DNA from: Paucibacter sp. TC2R-5
GTDB taxonomy: Bacteria; Pseudomonadota; Gammaproteobacteria; Burkholderiales; Burkholderiaceae_C
Length of the DNA stretch: 64,000 nt
Direction: 5' to 3'
Assembly: GCF_025717605.1 (NCBI RefSeq)
Contig: NZ_JAJIRQ010000001.1
Coordinates: 62,001 to 126,000 of the forward strand
Part shown: piece by piece, positions 49,063 to 58,938 of the stretch
Position numbering within the stretch: the first letter of the stretch is position 1
Layout: every line of letters starts with the position of its first letter
The notes under the pieces: generated by a model
What the model was told of the DNA's origin: nothing
Seen by the model: only the letters and a program-made list of their open reading frames with translations
Database searches by the model: none
Program-made: the position numbers and the translations under genes

Positions 49063-50586
49063 TCAAACCGGCTGTTTAACAAACGCCCGCAACTCCTGCG
49101 CCATGCGCGCCAGCGAGGGCTGGTGGATATACATCATGTGGCCGGCCTCAAAGTAGCTGACCTGCACATTGCCCTGCAGCTTCTCGTGCAGGCCCAGGTG
49201 GCTGAGCGTGTAGTCGCCCGCCGCATGCGGCGTAGCCAGGTCGTAGTAGCCGCTCGCCACATAGATGCGCATGGCCGGGTTGGCATGCATGGCGCGGCGC
49301 AGGCTGTCGCCGACATTGACGTATTTGTTCTCAAAGCCCTTCCAGCTCCAGCTGTTCCAGATCGGTGCCAGCACCAGATAAGGCGCATCGTCCTCGAACT
49401 TGAGCGTGTCGCGCAGCAGGCGGTTGATGCCCACCGCGTAGGCGCCGGCCAAGTTGTTCATGCCGGGGTCTTCTTCCGGATGTTCGCCGGCGTCGTCACG
49501 GTCCAGGCCGAGGAAGCGGCTGTCCAGCCGGCCAACCGTCTGGCCACGCTCACGCAGCAACTCCTTGAAGAAGCGGAACTCGGTCGGGCGTAAATCACAG
49601 CGCAGCAGGTATTGCGCGCTCAGGCCGCTGAAATGGGCGAGCTTGTCGGCCACCTTCTGGCGCTGCTCGGTGCTCAGGCGCGAGCCCTGCATCAACGCTG
49701 TCCAATACTCGCCATTGGCAAAGGCCTCTGCCTCGGCGACCACGTCTTTGAGCGGCTTTCTTTGCAGCGCTGGCTTCAAGGCCTGGTGATACCAGGCGGT
49801 TGCGGCATAAGTGGGCAGGTAGAGCGGGTAGGGCAACTCGTTGCCATGGTCGAAGCTCAGCGTCTGGAAGTCCACCGCCATTGACACCAGCATCAGGCCG
49901 TTGAGATGGATGTTATGTTTTTCCTGCAGATGGCGGGACAGGCCGGCCGCGCGCGTGGTGCCGTAGCTCTCACCGATCAGGTATTTGGGCGCGCCCCAGC
50001 GGCCGTTGCGTGTCAGGTAGAGACGGATGAATTCACCGACCGCGTCGAGGTCACGTTGGTACTCGTGGTATTCGGCCAGCTTCTCGCCCTCGGCCACGCG
50101 TGAGTGGCCGGTGCCGACCGGATCGATGAAGACCAGGTCCGACTCGGTCAGGAGGGTGAATTCGTTGTCGGTCAGCGCATAGGGCGGCGCGCCGCATTGG
50201 CCCATTTCATCGGTGGGCACGCGCTGCGGACCGAGCAGGCCCAGATGCAGCCAGACGCTCGATGAGCCCGGCCCGCCGTTGAAGCTGAAGGTGATGGGGC
50301 GCTCCGCATGCGCCTTCTTGTCGGGTTTGAGCGTGTAGGCGATGAAGAAGACGCTGGCGCGTGTCTTCTTGCCCTTGTACTGGCCCTTGTGTGCGCCGTC
50401 GGTCTCGCTGTGCACTTCTTGCAGCAACAAGGTGCCGCAAGTGGCCGTGTACTCGAGTGTGCGTTTGCCGAGCACCAATTTGTGATCGGTGCTGACCAGA
50501 TGCTCGACCGGGGGCAGTGGGGCGGCTTGGTCGGACTCGGCTTCGGGTTTGGCTTTGGGCTTGCTGTTCGGCTGGTCTGCGGACAT
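49063..50586 (-). CDS. S10-family serine carboxypeptidase-like protein
   Basis: The ATG at 50586 has AGGAG upstream and gives 507 residues. NGGPGSSS (oxyanion region) and the nucleophile motif GESYG (S207) are typical of S10 peptidases; DLATPHAAGDY and the EAGHMMY histidine motif complete a plausible triad. No clear signal peptide is seen; the N-terminus is a charged Lys/Pro/Glu/Ala tail, so the protein may be cytosolic or exported by another route. It is convergent with the pseudo-receiver gene and divergent from the DUF429 gene. Confidence 0.88.
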   Translation of the reverse strand: MSADQPNSKPKAKPEAESDQAAPLPPVEHLVSTDHKLVLGKRTLEYTATCGTLLLQEVHSETDGAHKGQYKGKKTRASVFFIAYTLKPDKKAHAERPITFSFNGGPGSSSVWLHLGLLGPQRVPTDEMGQCGAPPYALTDNEFTLLTESDLVFIDPVGTGHSRVAEGEKLAEYHEYQRDLDAVGEFIRLYLTRNGRWGAPKYLIGESYGTTRAAGLSRHLQEKHNIHLNGLMLVSMAVDFQTLSFDHGNELPYPLYLPTYAATAWYHQALKPALQRKPLKDVVAEAEAFANGEYWTALMQGSRLSTEQRQKVADKLAHFSGLSAQYLLRCDLRPTEFRFFKELLRERGQTVGRLDSRFLGLDRDDAGEHPEEDPGMNNLAGAYAVGINRLLRDTLKFEDDAPYLVLAPIWNSWSWKGFENKYVNVGDSLRRAMHANPAMRIYVASGYYDLATPHAAGDYTLSHLGLHEKLQGNVQVSYFEAGHMMYIHQPSLARMAQELRAFVKQPV

Positions 50587-50619
50587 GAGGGCTCCTGGGT
50601 GTGCGCTATGGTGTCGAGC

Positions 50620-51450
50620 ATGCACTCTAGCCCGATAAATTCAAATCCCCTCTTGCTGGGGGTTGATTTCAGCAGCGCCCCGACACGCCGCAAACCGATC
50701 ACCGTGGCGCAGGGCCGGCGGCAGGGTCAGGTCTTGCGTCTGGACGCTGTGTTGAGTTTCGAGTCGCTGCCGGGCTTTGGTGAGTTTTTGGCCGAGCCGG
50801 GCGTTTGGTTGGGGGGCTTTGATTTCCCTTTTGGCCTGCCGCGTGAACTGGTGCTGGCTCTGGATTGGCCGCAAAGTTGGCCGGCGCTGATGGCCCACTA
50901 CACGAGGCTGAGTCGGGCCGAGATCCGCGATCACTTTGCCGGTTTTTGCGCGGCCAGGCCGGTCGGCGGCAAGTTCGCCCACCGTGCTTGCGATGGGCCG
51001 GCGGGTTCCTCGCCCAGCATGAAATGGGTCAACCCGCCGGTGGCCTTCATGTTGCACGCCGGAGTGCCCTTGTTGCTGCAAGCCGGCGTCGATCTGCCCG
51101 GCCTGCAGGCGGGTGACCCCAAACGGGTCGCGCTGGAGGCTTATCCGGGCCTGCTGGCGCGCGAGATTCTCGGTCGGCGCAGCTATAAAAGCGATGACAA
51201 AGCGAAGCAGACACCCGAGCGCCTGATCGCCCGGAAGGACTTGATCGAGGCGCTGGAGCAGGGCCGCACGCGGCTGGGTTTGCGCTTGAAGCTCAGCCAC
51301 GCGCAGCGCGATAGCTTGGTCGATGACGCCAGCGGTGACCGCTTGGATGCGGTCTTATGTTTGCTGCAAGCGGCTTGGGCGCAGGGGAGGCCGGGCTACG
51401 GCTTGCCGGAGGTGATCGACCCTTTGGAGGGCTGGATCGTCAGCGCTTGA
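50620..51450 (+). CDS. DUF429 family protein
   Basis: A 276-residue protein starting at ATG 50620 (50608 is possible). It opens LLLGVDFSSAPTRRKPI, an actin-like/RNase-H-like first strand with an acidic residue, and contains GGFDFPFGLPRELV, KRVALEAYPGLLAREILG and DRLDAVLCLLQAAWA, characteristic of DUF429. The acidic residues at these three places suggest a nuclease-like metal site, but no function is established. It ends near the duplicated arginase tail. Confidence 0.75.
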   Translation: MHSSPINSNPLLLGVDFSSAPTRRKPITVAQGRRQGQVLRLDAVLSFESLPGFGEFLAEPGVWLGGFDFPFGLPRELVLALDWPQSWPALMAHYTRLSRAEIRDHFAGFCAARPVGGKFAHRACDGPAGSSPSMKWVNPPVAFMLHAGVPLLLQAGVDLPGLQAGDPKRVALEAYPGLLAREILGRRSYKSDDKAKQTPERLIARKDLIEALEQGRTRLGLRLKLSHAQRDSLVDDASGDRLDAVLCLLQAAWAQGRPGYGLPEVIDPLEGWIVSA

Positions 51451-51457
51451 AGCGCCT

Positions 51458-51553
51458 TCTGCCGCAGGCAGGGCAAGCTATTTACGCATCAAGGTGCTCT
51501 TGCCGTCTGCCGCAGGCAGGGCAAACTCACTTTCTCATCAAGGTTGATTTGCC
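51458..51553. repeat. Imperfect tandem duplication of the arginase 3' end
   Basis: TCTGCCGCAGGCAGGGCAA occurs twice (51458-51476 and 51506-51524). On the minus strand each copy is preceded by eight codons plus a stop encoding GKSTLMRK: one is the real arginase end (51553-51527), the other a detached copy (51504-51478). The two coding stretches differ at codons for K, S, R, K and stop, all without changing the residues. Confidence 0.85.
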
Positions 51554-52447
51554 AAACAGAGACTCAATCAAATCCACCGACACCTTGGCCGTGCGGTTTT
51601 GCAAGTCCAGCGCCGGGTTGAGCTCGACGATGTCGAGCGAGCCCATATAGCCGGTGTTGGCGATCATCTCCATGCACAGATGGGCTTCACGGTAGGTCGG
51701 GCCGCCGGGGACGGTGGTGCCGACGCCGGGTGCGATGGACGGGTCCAGAAAGTCCACATCGAAGCTGACATGCAGATGCGTGTTGGCGTCCAGCGTTGCC
51801 AGTGCTAACTCCATGGTGTGACGCATGCCCATTTCGTCGATATAGCGCATATCGAAGACTTCCAGATCTTGCTCGTGGACGAAGCGTTTCTCGCCCGCGT
51901 CAACGCTGCGGATGCCGATCTGGCGCACCCATTTTGGGCTGATCGCCGGCACCTGACCGCCAATCTCGATCAGCTCTTGCGGCCCGAAGCCGCACAGGCA
52001 GGCGACCGGCATGCCGTGCACATTGCCGCTGGGCGTCAGCTTGCTGGTATTGAAATCGGCATGGGCGTCCAGCCACAAGATGCGCAGCTTTTTGCCGGTA
52101 TCGCGGCAATGCCGGGCCACCGCGCTGACCGAGCCAATGCCCAAGCAATGGTCGCCGCCCAGCATGATGGGCATGCGGCCGGCCTTCAGTTCGGCGTAGA
52201 TGGCGTCATGCGTGACCTGGTTCCAGGCCACCACTTCGCTCAGATGGCGGTAACCATCCACCGGCGGCAGCCAGGGGTTGGGCGGGCCGCTCAAATTGCC
52301 GCGATCGACCACATCGACGCCGTGACTCCTCAGTGCCTTGGTCAGGTCGGCCACGCGCAGCGCTTCTGGGCCCATGCTGGCGCCGCGCTCGCCGGCGCCG
52401 ATGTCGGTGGGCACACCAATCAAGGATACGGATCGCAAAGTGGTCAT
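51527..52447 (-). CDS. rocF: Arginase
   Basis: A 306-residue ureohydrolase: MLGGDHCLGIG, WLDAHADFNT and SFDVDFLDPSIAPGVGT supply the manganese ligands, and SGNVHGMPVA and the E-L-N-P segment near residue 275 fit arginase rather than agmatinase. Known reaction: arginine to ornithine and urea. It is followed by a detached second copy of its last eight codons. The LOG-family gene lies 16 bases upstream on the same strand. Confidence 0.93.
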   Translation of the reverse strand: MTTLRSVSLIGVPTDIGAGERGASMGPEALRVADLTKALRSHGVDVVDRGNLSGPPNPWLPPVDGYRHLSEVVAWNQVTHDAIYAELKAGRMPIMLGGDHCLGIGSVSAVARHCRDTGKKLRILWLDAHADFNTSKLTPSGNVHGMPVACLCGFGPQELIEIGGQVPAISPKWVRQIGIRSVDAGEKRFVHEQDLEVFDMRYIDEMGMRHTMELALATLDANTHLHVSFDVDFLDPSIAPGVGTTVPGGPTYREAHLCMEMIANTGYMGSLDIVELNPALDLQNRTAKVSVDLIESLFGKSTLMRK

Positions 52448-52463
52448 GTCGGTCTTCCTTTTT

Positions 52464-53348
52464 TTAGTCGGCGCTGGGCGCGCCGGGGTTCATGTCGTAT
52501 TCGGATTCCAGCAGCGCCCAAGCCTCTTCGGCCGTTTCGACGAAATGGAAGAGGCGCACATCGGCTGGGCCAATCATGCCGGTCTCGACCAAATAGTCAA
52601 AGTTGATCAGGCGGGTCCAGAACTCACGCCCGAACAGCAGAATCGGGCGGCGCCGGCTTTTGCCGGTCTGTATCAGGGTCATGGTCTCGAACAGCTCGTC
52701 GAGCGTGCCGAAGCCGCCGGGAAAGCACACCAGCGCCACCGAGCGCATCAGAAAATGCATCTTGCGCAGCGCAAAGTAGTGAAACCTAAAGCACAGCTCT
52801 GGCGTGATGTAGCGGTTCGGATGCTGCTCGAAGGGCAGCACGATATTGAGGCCAATGCTTTTGCCTCCGGCCTCAAAGGCGCCGCGATTGCCGGCCTCCA
52901 TGATGCCGGGCCCGCCGCCTGTGACGACGTAGATCGGGTTGTTGCGCTCGCTGGAGGCGCGCGTTACGAGGGCGGCGAAGCGCCTGGCTTCTTCGTAGTA
53001 ATGGCTCATCGCCAGCTGCATTTCGACGCGCTTGATCTGCTCCGCGTCGCCGCCCTTGCGAGCCTGGTCCAGCAAGGCTTGCGCTTCTTCTTGCGAGGGG
53101 ATGCGGGCGCTGCCGAACATCACGATGGTTGACTTGATGCCCAGCTCTTGCTGCATCAGCTCGGGCTTGAGTAGCTCCAGTTGCATGCGCACCGGACGCA
53201 GCTCTTCGCGCAAGAGGAATTCGTTGTCGTCAAAAGCCAAACGGTAGGCGCTGCCCGGCTGGTCGTAGTTGGGCTGGGGCGCCAGGGCCTTGGTCTCTTC
53301 TTTGGCGCTGGGGAAATTGCGGGCGATCAGTTGTTTGCGCTTGTGCAT
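52464..53348 (-). CDS. LOG-family (TIGR00730-type) protein
   Basis: A 294-residue Rossmann-like protein with TIVMFGSARIPS, VVTGGGPGIMEAGNRGAFEAGG and the FPGGFGTLDELFE (PGGxGTxxE) motif shared with lysine-decarboxylase-like/LOG proteins. Known for some members: hydrolysis of nucleoside 5'-monophosphates (cytokinin-activating type); the substrate here is unknown. At 294 residues it belongs to the longer variants with an N-terminal helical extension. It precedes arginase in the same direction. Confidence 0.85.
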   Translation of the reverse strand: MHKRKQLIARNFPSAKEETKALAPQPNYDQPGSAYRLAFDDNEFLLREELRPVRMQLELLKPELMQQELGIKSTIVMFGSARIPSQEEAQALLDQARKGGDAEQIKRVEMQLAMSHYYEEARRFAALVTRASSERNNPIYVVTGGGPGIMEAGNRGAFEAGGKSIGLNIVLPFEQHPNRYITPELCFRFHYFALRKMHFLMRSVALVCFPGGFGTLDELFETMTLIQTGKSRRRPILLFGREFWTRLINFDYLVETGMIGPADVRLFHFVETAEEAWALLESEYDMNPGAPSAD

Positions 53349-53435
53349 GTGAATTGGTCGGGTCGGATCAGCAGCCTTGACTGCCAGGGCGCAGCTTACG
53401 GGAGGCTGCGAAGAATTTTCGTGCGTATTTTTTGC

Positions 53436-54215
53436 TCAAGTGGTTGTTTCGTGCGCATTTTCAGTTTTCGTGCTGCTGCAAACGCTGCAGCGCGGGTCGG
53501 CTTGTACGACTATTTCGTTCCACTCCATCCTGCGGCCATCCAGCATCTGCAAGCGCCCCGCCAAGCTGCCGCTCAGGCCCAAGAGCAGCTTCAAGCCTTC
53601 CGCCGCCTGCATGCTGCCGATCACGCCGACCAGGGGCGCAAACACGCCCATGCTGGCGCAGCGGGCCTCTTCGAATTGGCTGTCGGGCGGGAATACGCAG
53701 GCGTAGCAGGGGGCGGCGGGCTGGCGGCTGTCGTAGACGCTGATCTGGCCGTCAAAACCGATTGCCGCACCCGCCACCAAGGGTTTGGCATGCTTGACGC
53801 AGGCCCGGTTGATGGCCTGGCGGGTGGCGAAGTTGTCGCTGCAGTCCAGCACCACATCGGCCTGCGCCACCAGCTCGTCCAGCAGGGCCGCATCGGCGCG
53901 TTGGCGCAGGGCGCTGACGCGCACCTCGGGGTTGATGGCTGCCAGGCCCAGTGCGGCGGACTCGACCTTGGGCAAGCCGACGCGGTCCATGTTGTGGACG
54001 ATCTGGCGCTGCAGATTGGTCAGGTCCACAGCGTCGTCATCCACCAGCGTGATGTGGCCGACACCGGCGCTGGCCAAATAGAGTGCGGCGGGTGATCCCA
54101 GGCCGCCGGCGCCGATGATCAGGGCATGGGCGGCCAGCAAGCGCTGCTGGCCTTCGATGCCGATTTCGTCCAGGAATATATGCCTTGAGTAGCGCAGTAA
54201 TTGCTTGTCATTCAT
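53436..54215 (-). CDS. moeB: MoeB/ThiF-type adenylyltransferase
   Basis: A 259-residue E1-like enzyme: RYSRHIFLDEIGIEGQQRL, nucleotide motif IIGAGGLGSPAALYL, LVDDDAVDLTNLQRQI, DCSDNFATRQAIN and two zinc cysteine pairs (CYAC and CSVC). Known role: activates the C-terminal glycine of a sulfur-carrier protein (MoaD or ThiS). Whether it serves molybdopterin or thiamine synthesis cannot be settled from context. It follows ctpA on the same strand behind a terminator. Confidence 0.9.
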   Translation of the reverse strand: MNDKQLLRYSRHIFLDEIGIEGQQRLLAAHALIIGAGGLGSPAALYLASAGVGHITLVDDDAVDLTNLQRQIVHNMDRVGLPKVESAALGLAAINPEVRVSALRQRADAALLDELVAQADVVLDCSDNFATRQAINRACVKHAKPLVAGAAIGFDGQISVYDSRQPAAPCYACVFPPDSQFEEARCASMGVFAPLVGVIGSMQAAEGLKLLLGLSGSLAGRLQMLDGRRMEWNEIVVQADPRCSVCSSTKTENAHETTT

Positions 54216-54251
54216 GGCCCGAGCATAGCGCGGCCTAGGTCCGCCTCAAAC

Positions 54252-54283
54252 AAAACAGCCCGCCAAAAAGGGCGGGCTGTTTT
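54252..54283 (-). terminator. Terminator between ctpA and moeB
   Basis: AAAACAGCCCGCC (54252-54264) pairs with GGCGGGCTGTTTT (54271-54283) around a short A-rich loop, with A and T runs on the flanks. It lies just after the ctpA stop, before moeB. Confidence 0.75.
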
Positions 54284-54300
54284 AGCTTAAGGACGGTGCA

Positions 54301-55740
54301 TTACTCGTCCGTTTTCGCCTCGGCTTTGCGCTCGATGGCCGTCTTGGACACCATCACCGGCAAGCCCTTGAGTTGATTCAAGGCTTGCATCAGCTGGAAG
54401 TCCTCGGCACTGCCGAACTCGGGCAGCGGCTTGGGTGGCTCGTTCTTCTTGGCGTACTCGGCTTCGAGTTTCTCGCGTGCTTCTTCGCGCGCTTTCTCGC
54501 GCGCTTCGTCCTTGATTTCTTCCTTGCCGTTGTTCAGATGCTTTTCCAGATCTGCTTCGCGGGTGCGCAGGGCGGCGAACACATTGCCCTCGGCGGTCTC
54601 GTCCAACAAGATGTCGGGCAGGATGCCGGTCGCTTGGATGGAGCGGCCGCTGGGCGTGTAGTAACGTGCGGTGGTGATTTTCAGCGCCGTTTCGGGGCTG
54701 AGCTGACGCACTGTTTGCACGGAGCCCTTGCCGAAGGTCTGCGCGCCCATGACCAGCGCACGTTTGTGATCCTGCAAGGCGCCGGCGACGATTTCGCTGG
54801 CCGAGGCCGAGCCCTCGTTGACCAACACAATCATCGGCACCTTCTTCAGCGCAGCCGGCAGATTGCGCAGCGGGTCGCTGCCGCCGCGGCGCAGGTAATC
54901 GTCGGGATTGGCTTTGAAGCTGGCCTTGGAGTCGGCAATCTGCCCATTGGTGCTGACGACGACCAGATCCTTGGTCAAGAAGGCGGACGAGATCGCCACC
55001 GAGGCCTCGAGCAAGCCACCGGGGTCATTGCGCAGATCCAGCACCAAGCCCTTCAGATGGGGCTCTTGCTTGTAGAGCTCCTCGAGCTTTTTGGCGAAGT
55101 CGTCGACGGTGCTGTCCTGGAACTGGCTGACGCGCAGCCAGGCGTAGCCGGGCTCGATGATCTTGCCGCGCACGCTGCGGTTGTGGATCTCTTCGCGCAC
55201 GATGGTGATGGGGAAGCTGCGGTTCTCGCTCTTGCGGTAAATCGTCAGCTGCACCTTGGAGCCCAACTCGCCGCGCATGCGTTTGACGGCTTGGTCTATG
55301 CCTAAGCCGCGCACCAGCGAGTCATCGATCTTGCTGATCAGGTCGCCGCTCTTGAGGCCGGCGCGGAAGGCCGGCGAGCCTTCAATCGGCGAGACGATCT
55401 TGACCAAGCCGTCTTCCATGCCGATCTCGATGCCGACGCCGACGAATTTGCCGGTCGTGCCTTCGCGGAATTCCTTGAAGTTCTTTTTGTCGAAAAACTG
55501 CGAATGCGGATCCAGCCCGGCCACCATGCCGGCGATCGCGTCATTGATCAGCTTTTTCTCGTCGACCGGCTCGACATAGTCGGACTTGATCATTGCAAAG
55601 ACGGCCGCCAGTTGCTGTAGCTCTTCGAGGGGCAAGGGCGATAGGTTGCTGCGTGCATTGGCCTGCAACTGCATGGTCGTGAGCGCGCCGGCCACAACAC
55701 CTAAGGCCAGCCAGCCTACAACTTTGAATTTGGCACTCAT
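54301..55740 (-). CDS. ctpA: Carboxy-terminal processing peptidase (S41)
   Basis: The start MSAKFKVVGWLALGVV at 55740 gives 479 residues: N-terminal membrane/signal segment, helical region (LQQLAAVFAMIKSDYVEP), PDZ domain (about 85-165, GVGIEIGMEDGLVKIVSPIEGSPAFRAGL) and the S41 catalytic core with NEGSASASEIVAGAL (Ser) and GAQTFGKGSVQ (Lys). A highly charged coiled segment rich in Glu/Lys/Ala (about 405-435) precedes the C-terminus. Known role: periplasmic C-terminal proteolysis and peptidoglycan-enzyme turnover. Confidence 0.92.
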   Translation of the reverse strand: MSAKFKVVGWLALGVVAGALTTMQLQANARSNLSPLPLEELQQLAAVFAMIKSDYVEPVDEKKLINDAIAGMVAGLDPHSQFFDKKNFKEFREGTTGKFVGVGIEIGMEDGLVKIVSPIEGSPAFRAGLKSGDLISKIDDSLVRGLGIDQAVKRMRGELGSKVQLTIYRKSENRSFPITIVREEIHNRSVRGKIIEPGYAWLRVSQFQDSTVDDFAKKLEELYKQEPHLKGLVLDLRNDPGGLLEASVAISSAFLTKDLVVVSTNGQIADSKASFKANPDDYLRRGGSDPLRNLPAALKKVPMIVLVNEGSASASEIVAGALQDHKRALVMGAQTFGKGSVQTVRQLSPETALKITTARYYTPSGRSIQATGILPDILLDETAEGNVFAALRTREADLEKHLNNGKEEIKDEAREKAREEAREKLEAEYAKKNEPPKPLPEFGSAEDFQLMQALNQLKGLPVMVSKTAIERKAEAKTDE

Positions 55741-55945
55741 GGGCAGAGTCCGTCCTATCCGTCTAGCGAAAAATCTAAAAATCAATGCGTTTTGGCCCAG
55801 CCCCGAGCTGGCACAAATCTCGCTTGTTCAGTATATGCGGGCTCACCGCGCAGCCCTGCCGGAAAGGCAGCGCTTTGGCCTGACAAATCAAGGCTTTGGA
55901 GTGAAAAAGAGACTAAATCTCGGTCTTTGCGCAAGCCGCCGCGCT

Positions 55946-57088
<1,143 letters not shown>

Positions 57089-57123
57089 GGCCCTTATGAT
57101 AGCGGGCGGCCGGTGCTGCGCAG

Positions 57124-57142
57124 AACGCGCCTAATTCGCATT
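57124..57142. promoter_or_regulatory. Fur-box-like site between divergent iron transporter genes
   Basis: AACGCGCCTAATTCGCATT matches the 19-base Fur consensus (AATGAGAAT-N-ATTCTCATT) at 13 of 18 defined positions, with the right half (ATTCGCATT) best. It lies 36 bases before fbpC and 61 before fbpB. Confidence 0.4.
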
Positions 57143-57203
57143 CATCGTCGGCTGTGCTGCCCACCGCTGCGCTCCCAATTCTTCCTCTCCACTTTTTTCT
57201 CGC

Positions 57204-58811
57204 ATGCTGCGTCTGGTCACCGTTGTTTGCCTGCTGTTGGCCGTCCCTGTGCTGGGCATCCTGGGGTCCTGGTTGGCTCTTGATCAGGAAAGCTGGGCGG
57301 TCTTGCAGCATCAATGGGCGACGGTCCTGCCCGAATATGTGGGCACCTCTTTGCTGCTCTCGGTCAGCGTCGGCCTTGGTGTGGCCTTGCTGGGCGGCAT
57401 GACGGCGGCGGCGATCAGCCTGTTTGAGTTCCCTGGCCGGCGTTGGTTCGAATGGGCCTTGCTGCTGCCGATGGCGATGCCCGCCTATGTTGCGGCTTAT
57501 GCCTACACCGATGCCTTGCAGTACAGCGGCGCCTTGCAGACCTGGTTGCGCGCGCTGAGCGGTGCTCAGGGCGCGCTGTGGTCCGATGTGCGCAGCCTGC
57601 CCGGGGCGGTGGCCTTGTTTGTGCTGTGTCTGTATCCCTATGTCTATCTCTTGACGCGCACCGCGCTGCAGGAGCGCGGCGTCACCTTGATGGAAACCGC
57701 CCGCATCCTGGGGGCGGGCACTTGGCGGCGGGTGCGCGAAGTGGCGCTGCCCTTGGCGCGGCCGGCGCTGGCGGCCGGCGTCGCGCTGGCCTTGATGGAA
57801 ACGCTGGCCGACTATGGCGTAGGCGCCTATTTCGGGCTCAGCACCTTGACCACGGGCATTTACAAGGCCTGGTTGGTGATGAATGAGCGCATGGCCGCCG
57901 CGCAGCTGGCCTCCGCCTTGCTGCTGGCGGTTGCCTTGTTGCTCTGGGCCGAGCGGCGCGCCCAGGCCAAGCTGCGTTTTGCCAGCAGCCGGGCGGGCGC
58001 CCAACACGCGGCCGAGGCCCGCCCCTTGGTCTTGCGCGGCTGGGCGGCGGCCGGCGCGTTTGCGCTGTGCGGCTTGCCGGTGCTGCTGGGTTTTGTGCTG
58101 CCGGTGTTCGCACTGCTGAAGCTGATGTGGCTGGAGGCCAGGTTCGGCGAATTTGGCCTGCCCTTGGCCCGCTTTGCGCAATGGGCCTGGACCAGCTTGC
58201 AGTTGGCCGCCATCTCGGCGGTTCTGGCCGTGACGCTGGCGCTGGTCCTGGCCTACGCGGCGCGCATCTCGGCCGGCGGGCGCTTGCTGGGTGCGGCCAC
58301 GCGCGTGGTCTCGCTCGGTTACGCGGTGCCGGGCGCCGTCATCGCCGTGGGCATCTTGCTGCCGCTGGCCTGGCTGCAGGAATATGCGCCCCAGCTTGGC
58401 CTCACCAACATCGTCACCGGCACCATCACCGGCCTGATCTACGCCTACCTGGTGCGTTTCTCCGGCGTGGCTTTGCAGTCGGTCGAGGCCGGCTATGCGC
58501 GCATTTCGCCCACCGTGGACGAAACCGCTCGCCTGCTCGGCGCCTCGCGTGGCCGCCTGTTCCGTGTCTTGCACGCGCCTTTGCTGGCGCGCTCGGCCTT
58601 GGCGGCTGCGCTGCTGGTGTTTGTCGATGTGATGAAGGAGCTGCCCGCCACCTTGGTCTTGCGGCCCTTCAACAGCGACACCCTGGCTGTCGTCGCCTAT
58701 CAGCTGGCGCGTGACGAGCGTTTGGGCGAAGCCGCCTTGCCTTCATTGGCGATTGTGTTGGTGGGCCTGGTGCCAGTGCTGATGCTCTCGAAGGCGATGC
58801 GCCAGCGCTGA
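57204..58811 (+). CDS. fbpB: Iron ABC transporter permease, fused two-domain type
   Basis: A 535-residue membrane protein with about 12 transmembrane helices in two homologous halves. Each half carries the EAA-type cytoplasmic loop contacting the ATPase (ETARILGAGTWRRVREVALPLARPALAAG at about 165-195, and ETARLLGASRGRLFRVLHAPLLARSAL at about 440-470). Known layout: FbpB-type permeases combine both halves in one chain. It is divergent from fbpC. No periplasmic binding protein gene (fbpA) is present nearby. Confidence 0.85.
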   Translation: MLRLVTVVCLLLAVPVLGILGSWLALDQESWAVLQHQWATVLPEYVGTSLLLSVSVGLGVALLGGMTAAAISLFEFPGRRWFEWALLLPMAMPAYVAAYAYTDALQYSGALQTWLRALSGAQGALWSDVRSLPGAVALFVLCLYPYVYLLTRTALQERGVTLMETARILGAGTWRRVREVALPLARPALAAGVALALMETLADYGVGAYFGLSTLTTGIYKAWLVMNERMAAAQLASALLLAVALLLWAERRAQAKLRFASSRAGAQHAAEARPLVLRGWAAAGAFALCGLPVLLGFVLPVFALLKLMWLEARFGEFGLPLARFAQWAWTSLQLAAISAVLAVTLALVLAYAARISAGGRLLGAATRVVSLGYAVPGAVIAVGILLPLAWLQEYAPQLGLTNIVTGTITGLIYAYLVRFSGVALQSVEAGYARISPTVDETARLLGASRGRLFRVLHAPLLARSALAAALLVFVDVMKELPATLVLRPFNSDTLAVVAYQLARDERLGEAALPSLAIVLVGLVPVLMLSKAMRQR

Positions 58812-58938
58812 GCAGGCTGAGCAGACTTTTGGCATTTCCGCCCGCTGCTTGCGAATGCGTAAACTGCGCGGCTGCTTATCCTCTGCTTATCCTCTGCTTC
58901 ACCGCCGCTACCGCGGCAACCTACCCATCAGGCACACG

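Noticed and set aside
53417-53463. Short repeat TTTCGTGCG(T/C)ATTTT at the 3' end of moeB
   Set aside because: Only about 15 bases and imperfect; unlike the arginase case it does not reproduce the end of the coding sequence.
58876-58899. Tandem TTATCCTCTGC repeat upstream of the S9 peptidase
   Set aside because: Two short copies only; no functional reading is supported.
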